Shown: one piece after another, positions 30,306 through 38,465 of the stretch
Layout: every line of letters starts with the position of its first letter
Numbering within the stretch: the first letter of the stretch is position 1
Virus record (IMG/VR): IMGVR_UViG_3300022744_000055
Location: 1-40,150 of that record
DNA from: a virus
Reading direction: 5' to 3' (one strand)
DNA length: 40,150 nucleotides
The notes under the pieces: generated by a model
Database searches by the model: none
Told to the model about the DNA's origin: nothing
What the model saw: only the letters and a program-made list of their open reading frames with translations
Program-made: the position numbers and the translations under genes

Positions 30306-31511
30306 TCAGGTTGCGCTGTGTGCGTATGACTTGATGCACTGACCGGCATCTGTCAGCTGACCACCGGTACGCATCCATGCCAGGAAGCCGACTTGGCCCA
30401 GCTTGGCATAGGCGCTGTCCTCAAAGCGGAACAGGGTCATGCCCATCACATCTCGGATGGTGTAGCGGCCAAAGTCACCAAACAGGATGGACTTGGCGTT
30501 GGCGGCAGGCGTAGCCATGTCTTGGTTGATGGTGATGCCGTAGCCCAGCAACTGGTCACCCATTGCACCGCCCATGCCGTCATAGCCAGGCATGAAGATG
30601 GGGCGGCCTGCGGTGTCCTTCAGCTTGCGCACCACTTTCAGGGTGGCGTCGTTCATCATGAAGCGGACAGCGCCAGCGCGGTAGGCTGGGTCCAGGCTGT
30701 GAACCAAGTCAACCAGGTCGTCAAAGATGACGGTGGTTGTCTGGCCAGTAGCGCCGACCTTGCCTGCCACAGAGGCGGTGACCACGCCGTTAGGCTGTGT
30801 GGAGCCGTTGCCGGTGGTGAACATCTGGTTCTCGATACGAGCCAGACGCTCACCCAGGCGGCGGGCGATGAAGCCTTCAATGTCAGCGTTGGAGTCTTGC
30901 AGCAGTTCGTAAGGAACGGCAACAATCTTGGAGCTGAACTTGTAGGTTTTCAGTGTGACCACGCCGAACGATGGGTCAGCAGCGGTGGCGGTGGTGTTCT
31001 GGCCGATCAGTTCACCAACTTCAGATGTGCCATCGGAAGTGGGGAAGTTGATGTCATTGCCTTGGCTGGAGCTGATGACGTTGGCAACAGAGCGGACACC
31101 GCCGTAGGCTTTCAGAACATCGTTGATGCTGGAAGCAACGTCCACAGGAACGGTGTAGCCGCCTTCTGTGGTGGTTGTGGTGGACATGGTGGCGCGAACG
31201 TCAGCCCAATCCTGAGCGGACAGAGCTTTGTCACCGCCACGCAGGTACTTGGCAAACAGTTCGCGGCCAACGTCACGCACTTTGCGCTCTTTGCCTTCAG
31301 CAGCTTGGTTCTCAACAGCGCGGTCAGCAGCCAGTTCCAGAGCCTTTTCGGCGCGTTCGATCTGGGCTTTCACCTTGTCGAGGTCGGCCAGAGAGGCTTC
31401 GTATTTGGCTTGGTTGTCACCGGTCCAATCGCCGTTGTGCTTTTCGACGAGTTCACGGGTTTGGGAAGCGAGGGAGGCGTGTTGCTCCCGCAATGCTTGG
31501 ATGCTTTGCAT
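30306..31511 (-). CDS. Major capsid protein, HK97 fold
   Basis: A 401-residue capsid precursor. The N-terminal ~110 residues are a helical scaffold-like delta domain (REQHASLASQTRELVEKHNG, LADLDKVKAQIERAEKAL), followed by the mature HK97 shell sequence (TTTTTEGGYTVPVDVASSIN, FGVVTLKTYKFSSKIVAVPY, ELLQDSNADIEGFIARRLGE, FMPGYDG...LLGYGITINQDM). The protease encoded just upstream probably removes the delta domain. ATG 31511 has AAGGA upstream; the in-frame TTG at 31526 is rejected. The gene is flanked by terminator hairpins. Confidence 0.95.
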   Translation of the reverse strand: MQSIQALREQHASLASQTRELVEKHNGDWTGDNQAKYEASLADLDKVKAQIERAEKALELAADRAVENQAAEGKERKVRDVGRELFAKYLRGGDKALSAQDWADVRATMSTTTTTEGGYTVPVDVASSINDVLKAYGGVRSVANVISSSQGNDINFPTSDGTSEVGELIGQNTTATAADPSFGVVTLKTYKFSSKIVAVPYELLQDSNADIEGFIARRLGERLARIENQMFTTGNGSTQPNGVVTASVAGKVGATGQTTTVIFDDLVDLVHSLDPAYRAGAVRFMMNDATLKVVRKLKDTAGRPIFMPGYDGMGGAMGDQLLGYGITINQDMATPAANAKSILFGDFGRYTIRDVMGMTLFRFEDSAYAKLGQVGFLAWMRTGGQLTDAGQCIKSYAHSAT

Positions 31512-31534
31512 TTGGGTTTCCTTCAAAGGATGGG

Positions 31535-31565
31535 TACAAACAAAAACGCCCGCATGAAGCGGGCG
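31535..31565 (-). terminator. Intrinsic terminator between protease and capsid genes
   Basis: On the minus strand CGCCCGC-TTCAT-GCGGGCG followed by TTTTTGTTTGT. A 7-bp GC stem with a strong T-tract, 20 bases after the protease stop and about 25 bases before the capsid start. Unless read through by a modified polymerase it would cut the late transcript before the capsid gene. Confidence 0.85.
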
Positions 31566-31584
31566 CTATCCGTCGCGGGAGCGA

Positions 31585-32307
31585 TCAGATTCGGGTGCGG
31601 ACTTCCAGCCGACGAAGGGCCGCGTCCTTGTCAAATGAGGGCTTGGCCGGTGTGGGTTCCGGTTCAGGCTGCTTGGGGGCGTTGGCGTAGGCGCTCAAAT
31701 CCCACTTGGTTTCGGCTTTTGCGCCGGTTTCCGACTTGCGATCAGCTAAACCGGCAGCGACTGCCTCGTCTGCGGTAAACCATGTCTCCGCAGCCATCCA
31801 CTGAGCAATTTCTGCTGGGTCTTTGGAGGTACGGGCAGCATATGTATCAACCAGTGTTCCATCGATCTTCTCCAGCAGGTCTGCCTGTGAGCGCAAGTCG
31901 TCTGCGTTGCCATAGGCCACTGTCCAGGCTTTGTGGATCATCACCATTGCTCCGGGAGCCATGACGATTTCGTCAGCGGCCATCATCAGGAACGATGCTG
32001 CGCTGGCGCTGTACCCGTCCACATGAGCCACGATCTTGGCTTTGTGTTCGCGCATGGCTTGCTCCATGGCGCGGGCGGCAAACACCGATCCACCGGGGCT
32101 GTTGATGCGCAGGTTGATGATGGGTGCGTCAATGGCTTTCAGTTCAGCGATGAACGCCTTTGGAGCCACGCCACCGTAATACTCGGCTTCCATGTCGCTG
32201 CTGACGATGGCGTCATACAGGTAGATAGTCGCGGATTCCGGGGTTTTTTCGGCCTTGAACTGGCCTACACCTTTGTTCTTGGCTAAGAGGGTCAGATAGG
32301 GGTGCAT
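31585..32307 (-). CDS. Head maturation protease, ClpP/S49-like
   Basis: A 240-residue ClpP-fold prohead protease. It contains INLRINSPGGSVFAARAMEQ (oxyanion loop region), HVDGYSASAASFLMMAADEI with the catalytic serine, and MAPGAMVMIHKAWT with the catalytic histidine. ATG 32307 follows GGAGG and overlaps the portal stop as TGATG; a GTG one codon earlier is possible. It lies between portal and capsid as in many HK97-like phages and should cleave the capsid delta domain. A Pro/Lys-rich C-terminal tail may be its own processing or scaffold link. Confidence 0.9.
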   Translation of the reverse strand: MHPYLTLLAKNKGVGQFKAEKTPESATIYLYDAIVSSDMEAEYYGGVAPKAFIAELKAIDAPIINLRINSPGGSVFAARAMEQAMREHKAKIVAHVDGYSASAASFLMMAADEIVMAPGAMVMIHKAWTVAYGNADDLRSQADLLEKIDGTLVDTYAARTSKDPAEIAQWMAAETWFTADEAVAAGLADRKSETGAKAETKWDLSAYANAPKQPEPEPTPAKPSFDKDAALRRLEVRTRI

Positions 32308-33563
32308 CACTGCCCTCCACTGTTGAGTTGATCTGCCGGTTGCTGTGGTGCAGCACCGGAGATGATGATTTGGTCGCCTTCGGCCAAGGGCGGCAGGTTT
32401 TTCAACTTGCGGACCTCGTTGATGGTCATCCAGCCTTGTGAGCCAGGACCTCCAAGGGCGTTGGTGAAATACTCTGCTTGCGACTTGGAGTCGCCTTCCA
32501 ACAGGGCGTCGGTGTTGAACTCCGCAAAGAACAGGCGGCTACGGGGCCACAGCTTGCGGTTGACTTCCTGCTGGATCATGTCCAGATGGCGGCGCAGGGT
32601 GTAGCGCACAAAGCCGATGGACATTTGTTCAATGCCGCTGCCCCAGCTTGTGGAGGCATCGGTTTTGCCGATCATGTGGGGCGGTACCCCAAAGATGCGG
32701 GCGATTTCTTCTGTGCCGTACTGGCGGGACTCCAGCAACTGGGCGTCCTCCAGGTTCATGGACAGAGGCACAACCTTCATGCCGCCAGTCAGCACAGGTG
32801 TTGTGCCTTGGTCGGCGTAGGCGTTGCGCTGACGGCCCCAGGTGGTCTTGAGCAATTCTTTCTGCTCGGCGGTCAGCTTGACCTCTGCTGGCACCTCAAT
32901 GGCGTGGTCTGGCCGTGCGCCACCTTTGAAGAAGGTGTTGGCGTACTGCTCTGCGGCCATGGCGGTGCCAGCAGCGTAGCCAAGTGCAGCCTGGACGGGT
33001 GTCAGGGAGCGTTTGCCGTCATACCCAATGCCGGTGAAGTGCAGCACATCGTCTGGATATTTGGCGTATATGTCGCCACCATCGTTGAAGACGTAGGTAC
33101 GGGTTTTGTTGGCCAGCAGGTCGTCGCGGACCTGCACCATGTCAGGGTGGAACGGCTTGAACCCGATGGGTTTGCCGCCTTGGCCACGCTGAATGAGCCA
33201 GAAGGAGTCGCCTTTGAGCAGGATGCTCTGCATGGTGTATTGCCACGCAGATGCTGCCGTCCATGAGGACGATGGCGACTCGTTGAACAGCCACCACACG
33301 TCGTTGTCGTACCGCTCCCGGCCCTCAGATGTGCGTTTGTAGAGGTGCAGCGGCAGCGAGGCAACTGCCCCTCCGATGAGGCCCACGCAGGCGTAGACCG
33401 CAGAGGCTTGCATGGCGGTCTGCTCAGACACACTGACGCCACCGCCCGAGCCACTGATGAGCGTATGCAGCTCAGTGGCGGTTAGGTTGCGGGGTTCTCC
33501 AGACGCACTTGTCCCACCGATGCCGCCAAACAATTTCGCGGCGAGGTCGGTGATTAGGCTCAT
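32307..33563 (-). CDS. Portal protein, HK97 type
   Basis: A 418-residue portal. Typical blocks are ASAVYACVGLIGGAVASLPL, HLYKRTSEGRE, WQYTMQSILLKGDSFWLI, GTTPVLTGGMKVVPLSMNLE, ARIFGVPPHMIGKTD and SQGWMTINEVRKLKNLPPL. ATG 33563 overlaps the TerL stop. It forms the dodecameric entry ring for DNA packaging. Confidence 0.95.
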   Translation of the reverse strand: MSLITDLAAKLFGGIGGTSASGEPRNLTATELHTLISGSGGGVSVSEQTAMQASAVYACVGLIGGAVASLPLHLYKRTSEGRERYDNDVWWLFNESPSSSWTAASAWQYTMQSILLKGDSFWLIQRGQGGKPIGFKPFHPDMVQVRDDLLANKTRTYVFNDGGDIYAKYPDDVLHFTGIGYDGKRSLTPVQAALGYAAGTAMAAEQYANTFFKGGARPDHAIEVPAEVKLTAEQKELLKTTWGRQRNAYADQGTTPVLTGGMKVVPLSMNLEDAQLLESRQYGTEEIARIFGVPPHMIGKTDASTSWGSGIEQMSIGFVRYTLRRHLDMIQQEVNRKLWPRSRLFFAEFNTDALLEGDSKSQAEYFTNALGGPGSQGWMTINEVRKLKNLPPLAEGDQIIISGAAPQQPADQLNSGGQ

Positions 33564-35059
33564 ACGAAGAACAGATCAGCTTCTGCGGTTTCGGCCATCT
33601 GGGGTGTGACGCCCATGGCCATGGCCAGAGCGACTGCCGCATCAATGCGGCCTGTGGCTTTGGCTTTGTTGAGTTTTCGGTTACCGGCTGCGTCTTTTTC
33701 AACGCGACTGTTGGCCATGCACATGGTCAGCACCGGGTTGGCTCCATGGGCCATCTGCTCGTTGAGCAAAACGGTCTCCAGCGAGTCCAAGGCCGGGGCC
33801 ATATCCTTGAAGCCTTGGCCAAATGGCACCAGCGGCAGGTCAAGCCCGAGCTTGTCAAATTCTTTCTTGAGCAGGTCAAAGCGCCAGCGGTCAAAAGCGA
33901 CGGCTTGCACGTTGCACTCTGCCAAGGTCTCGGCAATGTCTTTGGCCACCAGCTCATAGTCGATGGCGGCACCGGGTACGGCTCGGATCAGTCCTTGCTT
34001 GTGCCATACGTCATACGGTGCCCGGTCACGCTTTGCGCGGTCTCGCAAACCCTTCTCGGGGGTCCAGACGGTGGTCCTGACATGCCAGCGGCCTTCTTTG
34101 AAGGCGACCAGCATCATGGCGGTCAAGTCGGTTTTGGCCGACAAGTCGAGGCCGACATACACCGGGCATTCGTAGAACGCCGATTCGTCAGGCTCCTGGC
34201 TGTTGAGCAGCCAGATTCCGCGAGAGATGAACGGGCTGATGACCTCCACGCGCTGGTTCAGAACCAGGTTGCGGAAGGTTGCCTCTGCTGACGGCATCCT
34301 GACAGCCTGCTTGGCCTGCTCCTCTACGTCCTTCAGGGACCGGAACTTGCCAATGGCGGGGTTGGCCGCTGCCCAGGCTACTGGGTCCAGCAGGTCGCAG
34401 TCTTTGTCGGCTGCGTACACATGGCAGACGATGTGCGGGTCGTTGGACTCTTTGGCGTCATCAATCCAGATGGACAGCAGGTCTGCATCGTTGGGCGACT
34501 GCGTACTGATGACCATTTGCAGGGGGTTTTTGTGCGCCCCTTGCGCGGTGATGATGGCGTCAATGAAGTCCGACTGAGGCCCCCTCACCTGTCCCAGTTC
34601 GTCCAAGATGGCGAGAACGGGGGAGAGACCGTGTGCGGTTCGGCCATCGGCTGACAGGGCGCGGAACTCGACGTTGCGGGTCAGTCCCATGATGCGTTTG
34701 CTCGACGGGACGATGCGCGTGATGCGCGTCATCTCAGGAGACAACTGGATCATTTTGCAAGCGAGGTTGAACACCACCGCAGCCTGATCCCTTGACATGG
34801 CACCAGAAACGATTTGGGTGTTCAGCACAGCCTCTGGCCCGCAGATGTGGGCCAGCAGGATGCCTGCGATCAGCGCGGTTTTGCCGTTCTTCCGTCCGAT
34901 GGACAGGATGGCGCGGCGGGTGCCTTGCGGATTGTCGTAGACAGCTTTGATGAAATCACGTTGGAAAGCCTCCAGTTGGATAGGCTTACCGACATGCTCT
35001 CCCTCAGGAGCTTTGCAATACCGTTCGATGAAGGCGATTACCCGTTCACCACGGGTCAT
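33560..35059 (-). CDS. terL: Terminase large subunit, HK97 type
   Basis: A 499-residue packaging motor. Walker A-like SIGRKNGKT (53-61), Walker B AILDELGQ (149-156), and an RNase H-like nuclease with VGLDLSAKTDLTAMML, AVAFDRWRF and a C-terminal KATGRIDAAVALAMAMG are present. ATG 35059 overlaps the stop of the zinc-ribbon gene (ATGA), preferable to the in-frame start at 35089. It works with TerS and the HNH protein encoded upstream, an association known to be needed for cos cleavage in HK97-like phages. Confidence 0.95.
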   Translation of the reverse strand: MTRGERVIAFIERYCKAPEGEHVGKPIQLEAFQRDFIKAVYDNPQGTRRAILSIGRKNGKTALIAGILLAHICGPEAVLNTQIVSGAMSRDQAAVVFNLACKMIQLSPEMTRITRIVPSSKRIMGLTRNVEFRALSADGRTAHGLSPVLAILDELGQVRGPQSDFIDAIITAQGAHKNPLQMVISTQSPNDADLLSIWIDDAKESNDPHIVCHVYAADKDCDLLDPVAWAAANPAIGKFRSLKDVEEQAKQAVRMPSAEATFRNLVLNQRVEVISPFISRGIWLLNSQEPDESAFYECPVYVGLDLSAKTDLTAMMLVAFKEGRWHVRTTVWTPEKGLRDRAKRDRAPYDVWHKQGLIRAVPGAAIDYELVAKDIAETLAECNVQAVAFDRWRFDLLKKEFDKLGLDLPLVPFGQGFKDMAPALDSLETVLLNEQMAHGANPVLTMCMANSRVEKDAAGNRKLNKAKATGRIDAAVALAMAMGVTPQMAETAEADLFFV

Positions 35060-35271
35060 AGCCCCATATCCCTGACTTGGGTTTTGCAATAGCAGTACTG
35101 GCCGTGCCCTGTCTCAACAGGTGCGCCGCAGTTTGGGCAGTTCAACTCGCCCTCAATCAGCAATACCGTTGGGGCTGGATCACAAATGCGGTGTACGGAC
35201 AAAGTGCGCACAGCGGGCGGCATCGGCGGGGCCGAGGGCTTTGCATACACAGGGCGCGGGTTGATAGGCAT
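35056..35271 (-). CDS. Small zinc-ribbon protein between terS and terL
   Basis: A 71-residue protein with a Pro-rich N-terminus (INPRPVYAKPSAPPMPPAV) and a C-terminal metal-binding-like motif CPNCGAP...GQYCYCKT. It starts just after the terS stop and overlaps terL by four bases, so the three would be co-translated. I know no standard packaging role for such a protein; it could be a DNA-binding packaging accessory. Confidence 0.65.
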   Translation of the reverse strand: MPINPRPVYAKPSAPPMPPAVRTLSVHRICDPAPTVLLIEGELNCPNCGAPVETGHGQYCYCKTQVRDMGL

Positions 35272-35272
35272 G

Positions 35273-35743
35273 TCAAACAGCCAGCAAATCCTCGTCTGCC
35301 AAAGCCTCGCGCACCTTCTCGGCCTGCTGTTGGAGCTTGCGGGCCTGCTCCACATCGCGCTTGTCGCCCTTGGATGAGCCGATCATTTGCAGGGAGCGCA
35401 TCAGGGCCAGCTCTCGGCGGGCCAGTTGCTCCAGCACTGAATGGCGCGGGTTTTGAATCGGCGTACCACGTTGGTTCTCCAAAACGGAGCCTTCTTGGTC
35501 AAGCAGAGCCGATTCACGCTCAATATCAGCTTGGCAACGCGCCAGTTGAGCGGCCACCACCAGATCGGCAGCGGTCCATTCGTCCCTGGTTCGCGCGCGC
35601 ACAATTCCGTCCCAAAAATCTGCATCCCCTGGCCGCAGCTTGACATGCCGTGGCACATCAGGTAGCGGCGTGGCTGCTCCCAGCATGGCTTTCACAGCAC
35701 TGGAGGCAGTTGTAGAGGGGGCTTTTTTGGCTCGGGTCGCCAT
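35273..35743 (-). CDS. Terminase small subunit
   Basis: A 156-residue TerS. The N-terminus is Ala/Ser-rich; then DVPRHVKLRPGDADFWDGIV, a helical core (TAADLVVAAQLARCQADIER) and NPRHSVLEQLARRELALMRS with a C-terminal helix (EQARKLQQQAEKVREALADE). This is the phage P27-type/HK97-type small terminase. I chose ATG 35743 because upstream in-frame sequence is not TerS-like. No strong ribosome site is visible. Confidence 0.85.
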   Translation of the reverse strand: MATRAKKAPSTTASSAVKAMLGAATPLPDVPRHVKLRPGDADFWDGIVRARTRDEWTAADLVVAAQLARCQADIERESALLDQEGSVLENQRGTPIQNPRHSVLEQLARRELALMRSLQMIGSSKGDKRDVEQARKLQQQAEKVREALADEDLLAV

Positions 35744-35835
35744 TTGGGTCGGAAAAATCCGGGTTGGCAATGAAATGAGGGGGACTGAGCGGTTTACAGG
35801 AGCAAGGGCCTGCACTTTCGGCTACCCCCTCCATG

Positions 35836-36129
35836 TCAGATCACCGGCCAACCGTCCGCACCTATAGCGGTCTTTGGTCTGTGGCCACAGTCAGCGCGGG
35901 TCTTATCCGCATGACAGTCACGGCAAAGCGCCTGGAGGTTTGACCTCGCATCGGTCCCGCCATTGTGTAGCGGGTTGATGTGGTCCACCTCAAGAGCTGG
36001 CGTCACCATTCCAACTGACAAGCAAACAACACAGAGGGGCTGTTCGGACAGAACCGCAGTTCTTATCCTCTGCCATGTTCTGCCAGTTGTCCGCTTTTGC
36101 AGACGGGTTGCCCCTGAAGTGTTGACCAT
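35836..36129 (-). CDS. HNH endonuclease
   Basis: A 97-residue HNH nuclease, first gene of the late operon. Core: CVVCLSVGMVTPALEVDHIN, PLHNGG, SNLQALCRDCHADKT, with two CxxC pairs for structural zinc and the catalytic DH. Stand-alone HNH proteins beside terminase genes in HK97-type phages assist the large subunit in cos cutting. That this one does so is inferred from position. Confidence 0.9.
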   Translation of the reverse strand: MVNTSGATRLQKRTTGRTWQRIRTAVLSEQPLCVVCLSVGMVTPALEVDHINPLHNGGTDARSNLQALCRDCHADKTRADCGHRPKTAIGADGWPVI

Positions 36130-36198
36130 GTGTGTGCACTGGGTCTGATAGGGGCGGCACTTTACCTAGTTTTCCAACAACCTGCAAATATTTTTTCG

Positions 36199-36234
36199 GG
36201 TTGTTTGCCATAACAACCAAAAGGTTGTTATAAT
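36199..36234 (+). promoter_or_regulatory. Strong promoter with embedded operators for the 36.3-38.5 kb operon
   Basis: TTGCCA (36205-36210), 18-base spacer, TATAAT (36229-36234) with the extended TG-T before it. The spacer is filled by the perfect inverted repeat AACAACC-AAAA-GGTTGTT (36212-36229), and a second overlapping pair GGTTGT...ACAACC spans 36199-36218. A lone AACAACC is at 36176-36182. This is the best consensus promoter in the window and is directly under operator control. It lies between the divergent late operon and the accessory operon. Confidence 0.85.
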
Positions 36235-36302
36235 ACAGCCATGCGCTAGATAGCTGGCGCGGCAGGTAACCCGCTGAATCAGGGTTAATTCGGAGAGCTG
36301 AA

Positions 36303-36884
36303 ATGCCCACTTTTGAAACCGGAGCCACAACAGCAGCAGCTAACAACTTGGTGTTGTCTGTACTGAATGATGGCGCGATTTACATGTGCCGCCTGCACAT
36401 CGGTTTTGCAGAGCTGCAAAACACCTCGCACCAAGATATTACATGGCGCGACTTGTGCGCAGCAGAAGCAACTAAGCAACGAACAATAGGCGGCAAGTTC
36501 AAAGCCGCTGAAATATCCGAAGCCGCAAAGCTAGTGCGTGCCGCCACCCTAGAAAGTTGCAAAGAAATTTTCGCGTGTGAATATGACAGCACAAAACAGG
36601 TTATTGCCACTTGCCGCCGATGGTTCGATTCAGTCAATGGCAATAGCTATTTCTCCGTGTGGGTGGGCATTCCTACTGCCGCCGGGTTTAGGAGCTTCGT
36701 CGTGCCGTTTCAATATGGATATGGTTCGCAGTGGCAATATGAAACCGTTAACGCATTGGTCAATTATGGCGTGTTGCAACCATTCCCGAAATACGATAAC
36801 GGAAACACTAAGTACGGGTATCTTTCAGAACTGCCGATTATCTGGCGTGATGTGGGTTATGGTCTCAAAAAGCATCTGTTTTGA
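36303..36884 (+). CDS. Unrecognised protein, first gene of accessory operon
   Basis: A 193-residue protein with a strong GGAGAG site. The N-terminal part is mixed; the C-terminal half is compositionally distinctive (CRRWFDSVNGNSYFSVWVGI, VVPFQYGYGSQWQYETVNAL) and rich in aromatic residues. I recognise no catalytic motif. It is the first and largest gene of an operon of small genes controlled by the TATAAT promoter. Base composition is visibly more A/T-rich than the structural genes. Candidates include host takeover or anti-defence functions, without direct evidence. Confidence 0.75.
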   Translation: MPTFETGATTAAANNLVLSVLNDGAIYMCRLHIGFAELQNTSHQDITWRDLCAAEATKQRTIGGKFKAAEISEAAKLVRAATLESCKEIFACEYDSTKQVIATCRRWFDSVNGNSYFSVWVGIPTAAGFRSFVVPFQYGYGSQWQYETVNALVNYGVLQPFPKYDNGNTKYGYLSELPIIWRDVGYGLKKHLF

Positions 36885-36898
36885 GGCGGAGTGAATAA

Positions 36899-36985
36899 AT
36901 GTATTCAATCCGCGAAATTCTCGAATGCGCCATTCTGGCTTTGCTTATCTCGACACCTTTTATTTTCTGGGGGTTTGTAGCATGA
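36899..36985 (+). CDS. Tiny 28-residue membrane peptide
   Basis: A short frame, MYSIREILECAILALLISTP then FIFWGFVA, almost entirely one hydrophobic helix. GGCGGAG lies before ATG 36899, and its stop overlaps the ATG of the next gene (36982). The ribosome site and the overlap are the evidence for expression. Function unknown. Confidence 0.5.
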   Translation: MYSIREILECAILALLISTPFIFWGFVA

Positions 36986-37203
36986 AAACAGTTTTCACTT
37001 TTGGCGGGGCAAACCCCTACAACAAAAAAGCAACCGCTCTCATAGAGATTAAGCAATCCGACTCTAAAACCGCTCTTTTTACCGTTATTTATGGGGCTGA
37101 GTGCGTTACTGATCTGACATATGGGAGAGCTGCAAAACTGTTCGGGGAATTTATGTTCCATCATCTTGCATGTGAATCAAAGCTGAATAATGAGGGGGTG
37201 TGA
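36982..37203 (+). CDS. Small unknown protein, accessory operon
   Basis: A 73-residue protein, MKTVFTFGGANPYNKKATAL then SDSKTALFTVIYGAECVTDL, predicted alpha/beta. The start overlaps the upstream membrane peptide stop. The stop is three bases before the next ATG. No family recognised. Confidence 0.65.
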   Translation: MKTVFTFGGANPYNKKATALIEIKQSDSKTALFTVIYGAECVTDLTYGRAAKLFGEFMFHHLACESKLNNEGV

Positions 37204-37206
37204 ATC

Positions 37207-37440
37207 ATGACAAAACAATTCAAGGCTTTTGGTGTCGGAAATTCAAGTGGCGTCGCCTGCAACACTCCAAAAGAAGCGGCGATATCGTTTTTTGAGCGTA
37301 ACCCGTCAAAACGTAAATGCAACATATATGAAGGGATGGATGACGGCCATTTCTTTTCGGTTAGTTTCGGCAGAAAATCGACCGGAGAATGGCCATGGAC
37401 TAAAAAGGACGTTACTAAAAAAGACGTTCCCGCTCTTTGA
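37207..37440 (+). CDS. Small unknown protein with MTKQF start, copy 1
   Basis: A 77-residue basic protein (MTKQFKAFGVGNSSGVACN, PKEAAISFFERNPSKRKCNI, SVSFGRKSTGEWPW). The 22 bases around its start (37200-37221) are identical to those around the next gene's start (37445-37466). The body does not obviously match that gene. Function unknown. Confidence 0.65.
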   Translation: MTKQFKAFGVGNSSGVACNTPKEAAISFFERNPSKRKCNIYEGMDDGHFFSVSFGRKSTGEWPWTKKDVTKKDVPAL

Positions 37441-37451
37441 AAGGGTGAATC

Positions 37452-37766
37452 ATGACAAAACAATTCGAAAACGAATCGTCACGCTATGGCTCCCGAATGG
37501 GTCGTTGGGAATCCCCGAACCCAGAACCGGTAGCCCGTTCGGTTCGTTGCTTCCAGGTCCGGTTGGATTCTGGCGGATATGACGACGGCGGGGCATATTG
37601 GGGGCTCGGGAAACCGCTTTATTGTCTGGACCAGTCCGAACATGAAACGGTTAACGCTTACGGCAACCGGGTTTATTTTCGAGCATTTATTCGCGCCAGC
37701 TCTCGCAAAGAAGCTATTGCGGCAAGCGGTTTAGCTGATTTTCTTTTTATAAGGGGTGAGAAATGA
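37452..37766 (+). CDS. Small unknown protein with MTKQF start, copy 2
   Basis: A 104-residue protein with many aromatic and Gly residues (ARSVRCFQVRLDSGGYDDGG, AYWGLGKPLYC) and a final helical segment with SSRKEAIAASGLADF. Starts with the same MTKQF and upstream block as the previous gene. Overlaps the next gene by four bases. Not recognised. Confidence 0.65.
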   Translation: MTKQFENESSRYGSRMGRWESPNPEPVARSVRCFQVRLDSGGYDDGGAYWGLGKPLYCLDQSEHETVNAYGNRVYFRAFIRASSRKEAIAASGLADFLFIRGEK

Positions 37767-37972
37767 ATAGCGTCGAAAGAAAAATATACGCCGAAAAGCG
37801 CTTCCGCGTATTTCAAGGAACTACGCAAGAGCAGATAGACGGGGTTTTGTCCGTATCCGACACTTTAAAGCGCTACGGGCTGCAACTATCCGTAAATGAG
37901 TTTGGACAGCTAATGGTTTTGACGCGGTATGGCCGAAAGCCGATAGCCTGCACCGGGTTGGGTTTATCTTAA
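37763..37972 (+). CDS. Small unknown protein, accessory operon
   Basis: A 69-residue protein: RKIYAEKRFRVFQGTTQEQI, SDTLKRYGLQLSVNEFGQLM. Likely one or two helices with a short beta part. Start overlaps the preceding TGA (ATGA), with GGGGTGAG upstream. Function unknown. Confidence 0.6.
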   Translation: MNSVERKIYAEKRFRVFQGTTQEQIDGVLSVSDTLKRYGLQLSVNEFGQLMVLTRYGRKPIACTGLGLS

Positions 37973-37986
37973 TTAGGGAGCGAATA

Positions 37987-38220
37987 ATGAAATTCGAAAC
38001 CTATCTGTTGCCTGAATTCTGGGCACCTGCACTTATAAACGCCGACTTTTCAGGCATGGAAGATTCAGACATTTCTGAATTAGCGCAGTGGTTGGCAGAC
38101 GTTAAACCCGGTACGTGCGTTCAATGCGACGATTCCCGCGAATTTTCGAAATGGCATGACGCCATCGGATATGTTCTCGCATGTGACTGTATCAACTTCA
38201 CTTTTCAGGTGGCAGAATGA
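37987..38220 (+). CDS. Small acidic unknown protein, accessory operon
   Basis: A 77-residue acidic protein: MKFETYLLPEFWAPALINAD, EDSDISELAQWLADVKPGTC, VQCDDSREFSKWHDAIGY. Small size, strong acidity and early position recall DNA mimics and other anti-defence proteins, but that is only a compositional hint. GGGAGCG precedes the start. Stop overlaps the next ATG. Confidence 0.65.
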   Translation: MKFETYLLPEFWAPALINADFSGMEDSDISELAQWLADVKPGTCVQCDDSREFSKWHDAIGYVLACDCINFTFQVAE

Positions 38221-38465
38221 AAATCCAATATCAATCAAGTGTGAAAGTGCCCGCCGGTTGGAGGTCCGTTAATGTAGTGGCCACATGCACTAGGGTGTCA
38301 CCGGGTATGGCCATTGTCGAATCGGTGGATTTAATCGACGGGGAAAAACCAAGCTACGGGCAAACCCGAACCGGCGCGAAACGTCAGGAATTTAACGGCC
38401 GATTCTGGGCAAGCTGCGAAGTAGGTAAGAAAAAACGCTTGTCGGCATGCACCATATTGGAGTAG
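38217..38465 (+). CDS. Small unknown protein, last gene of accessory operon
   Basis: An 82-residue basic, beta-rich protein: MKIQYQSSVKVPAGWRSVNV, VSPGMAIVESVDLIDGEKPS and RFWASCEVGKKKRLSACTIL. It ends about 40 bases before a strong terminator. No family recognised. Confidence 0.65.
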   Translation: MKIQYQSSVKVPAGWRSVNVVATCTRVSPGMAIVESVDLIDGEKPSYGQTRTGAKRQEFNGRFWASCEVGKKKRLSACTILE

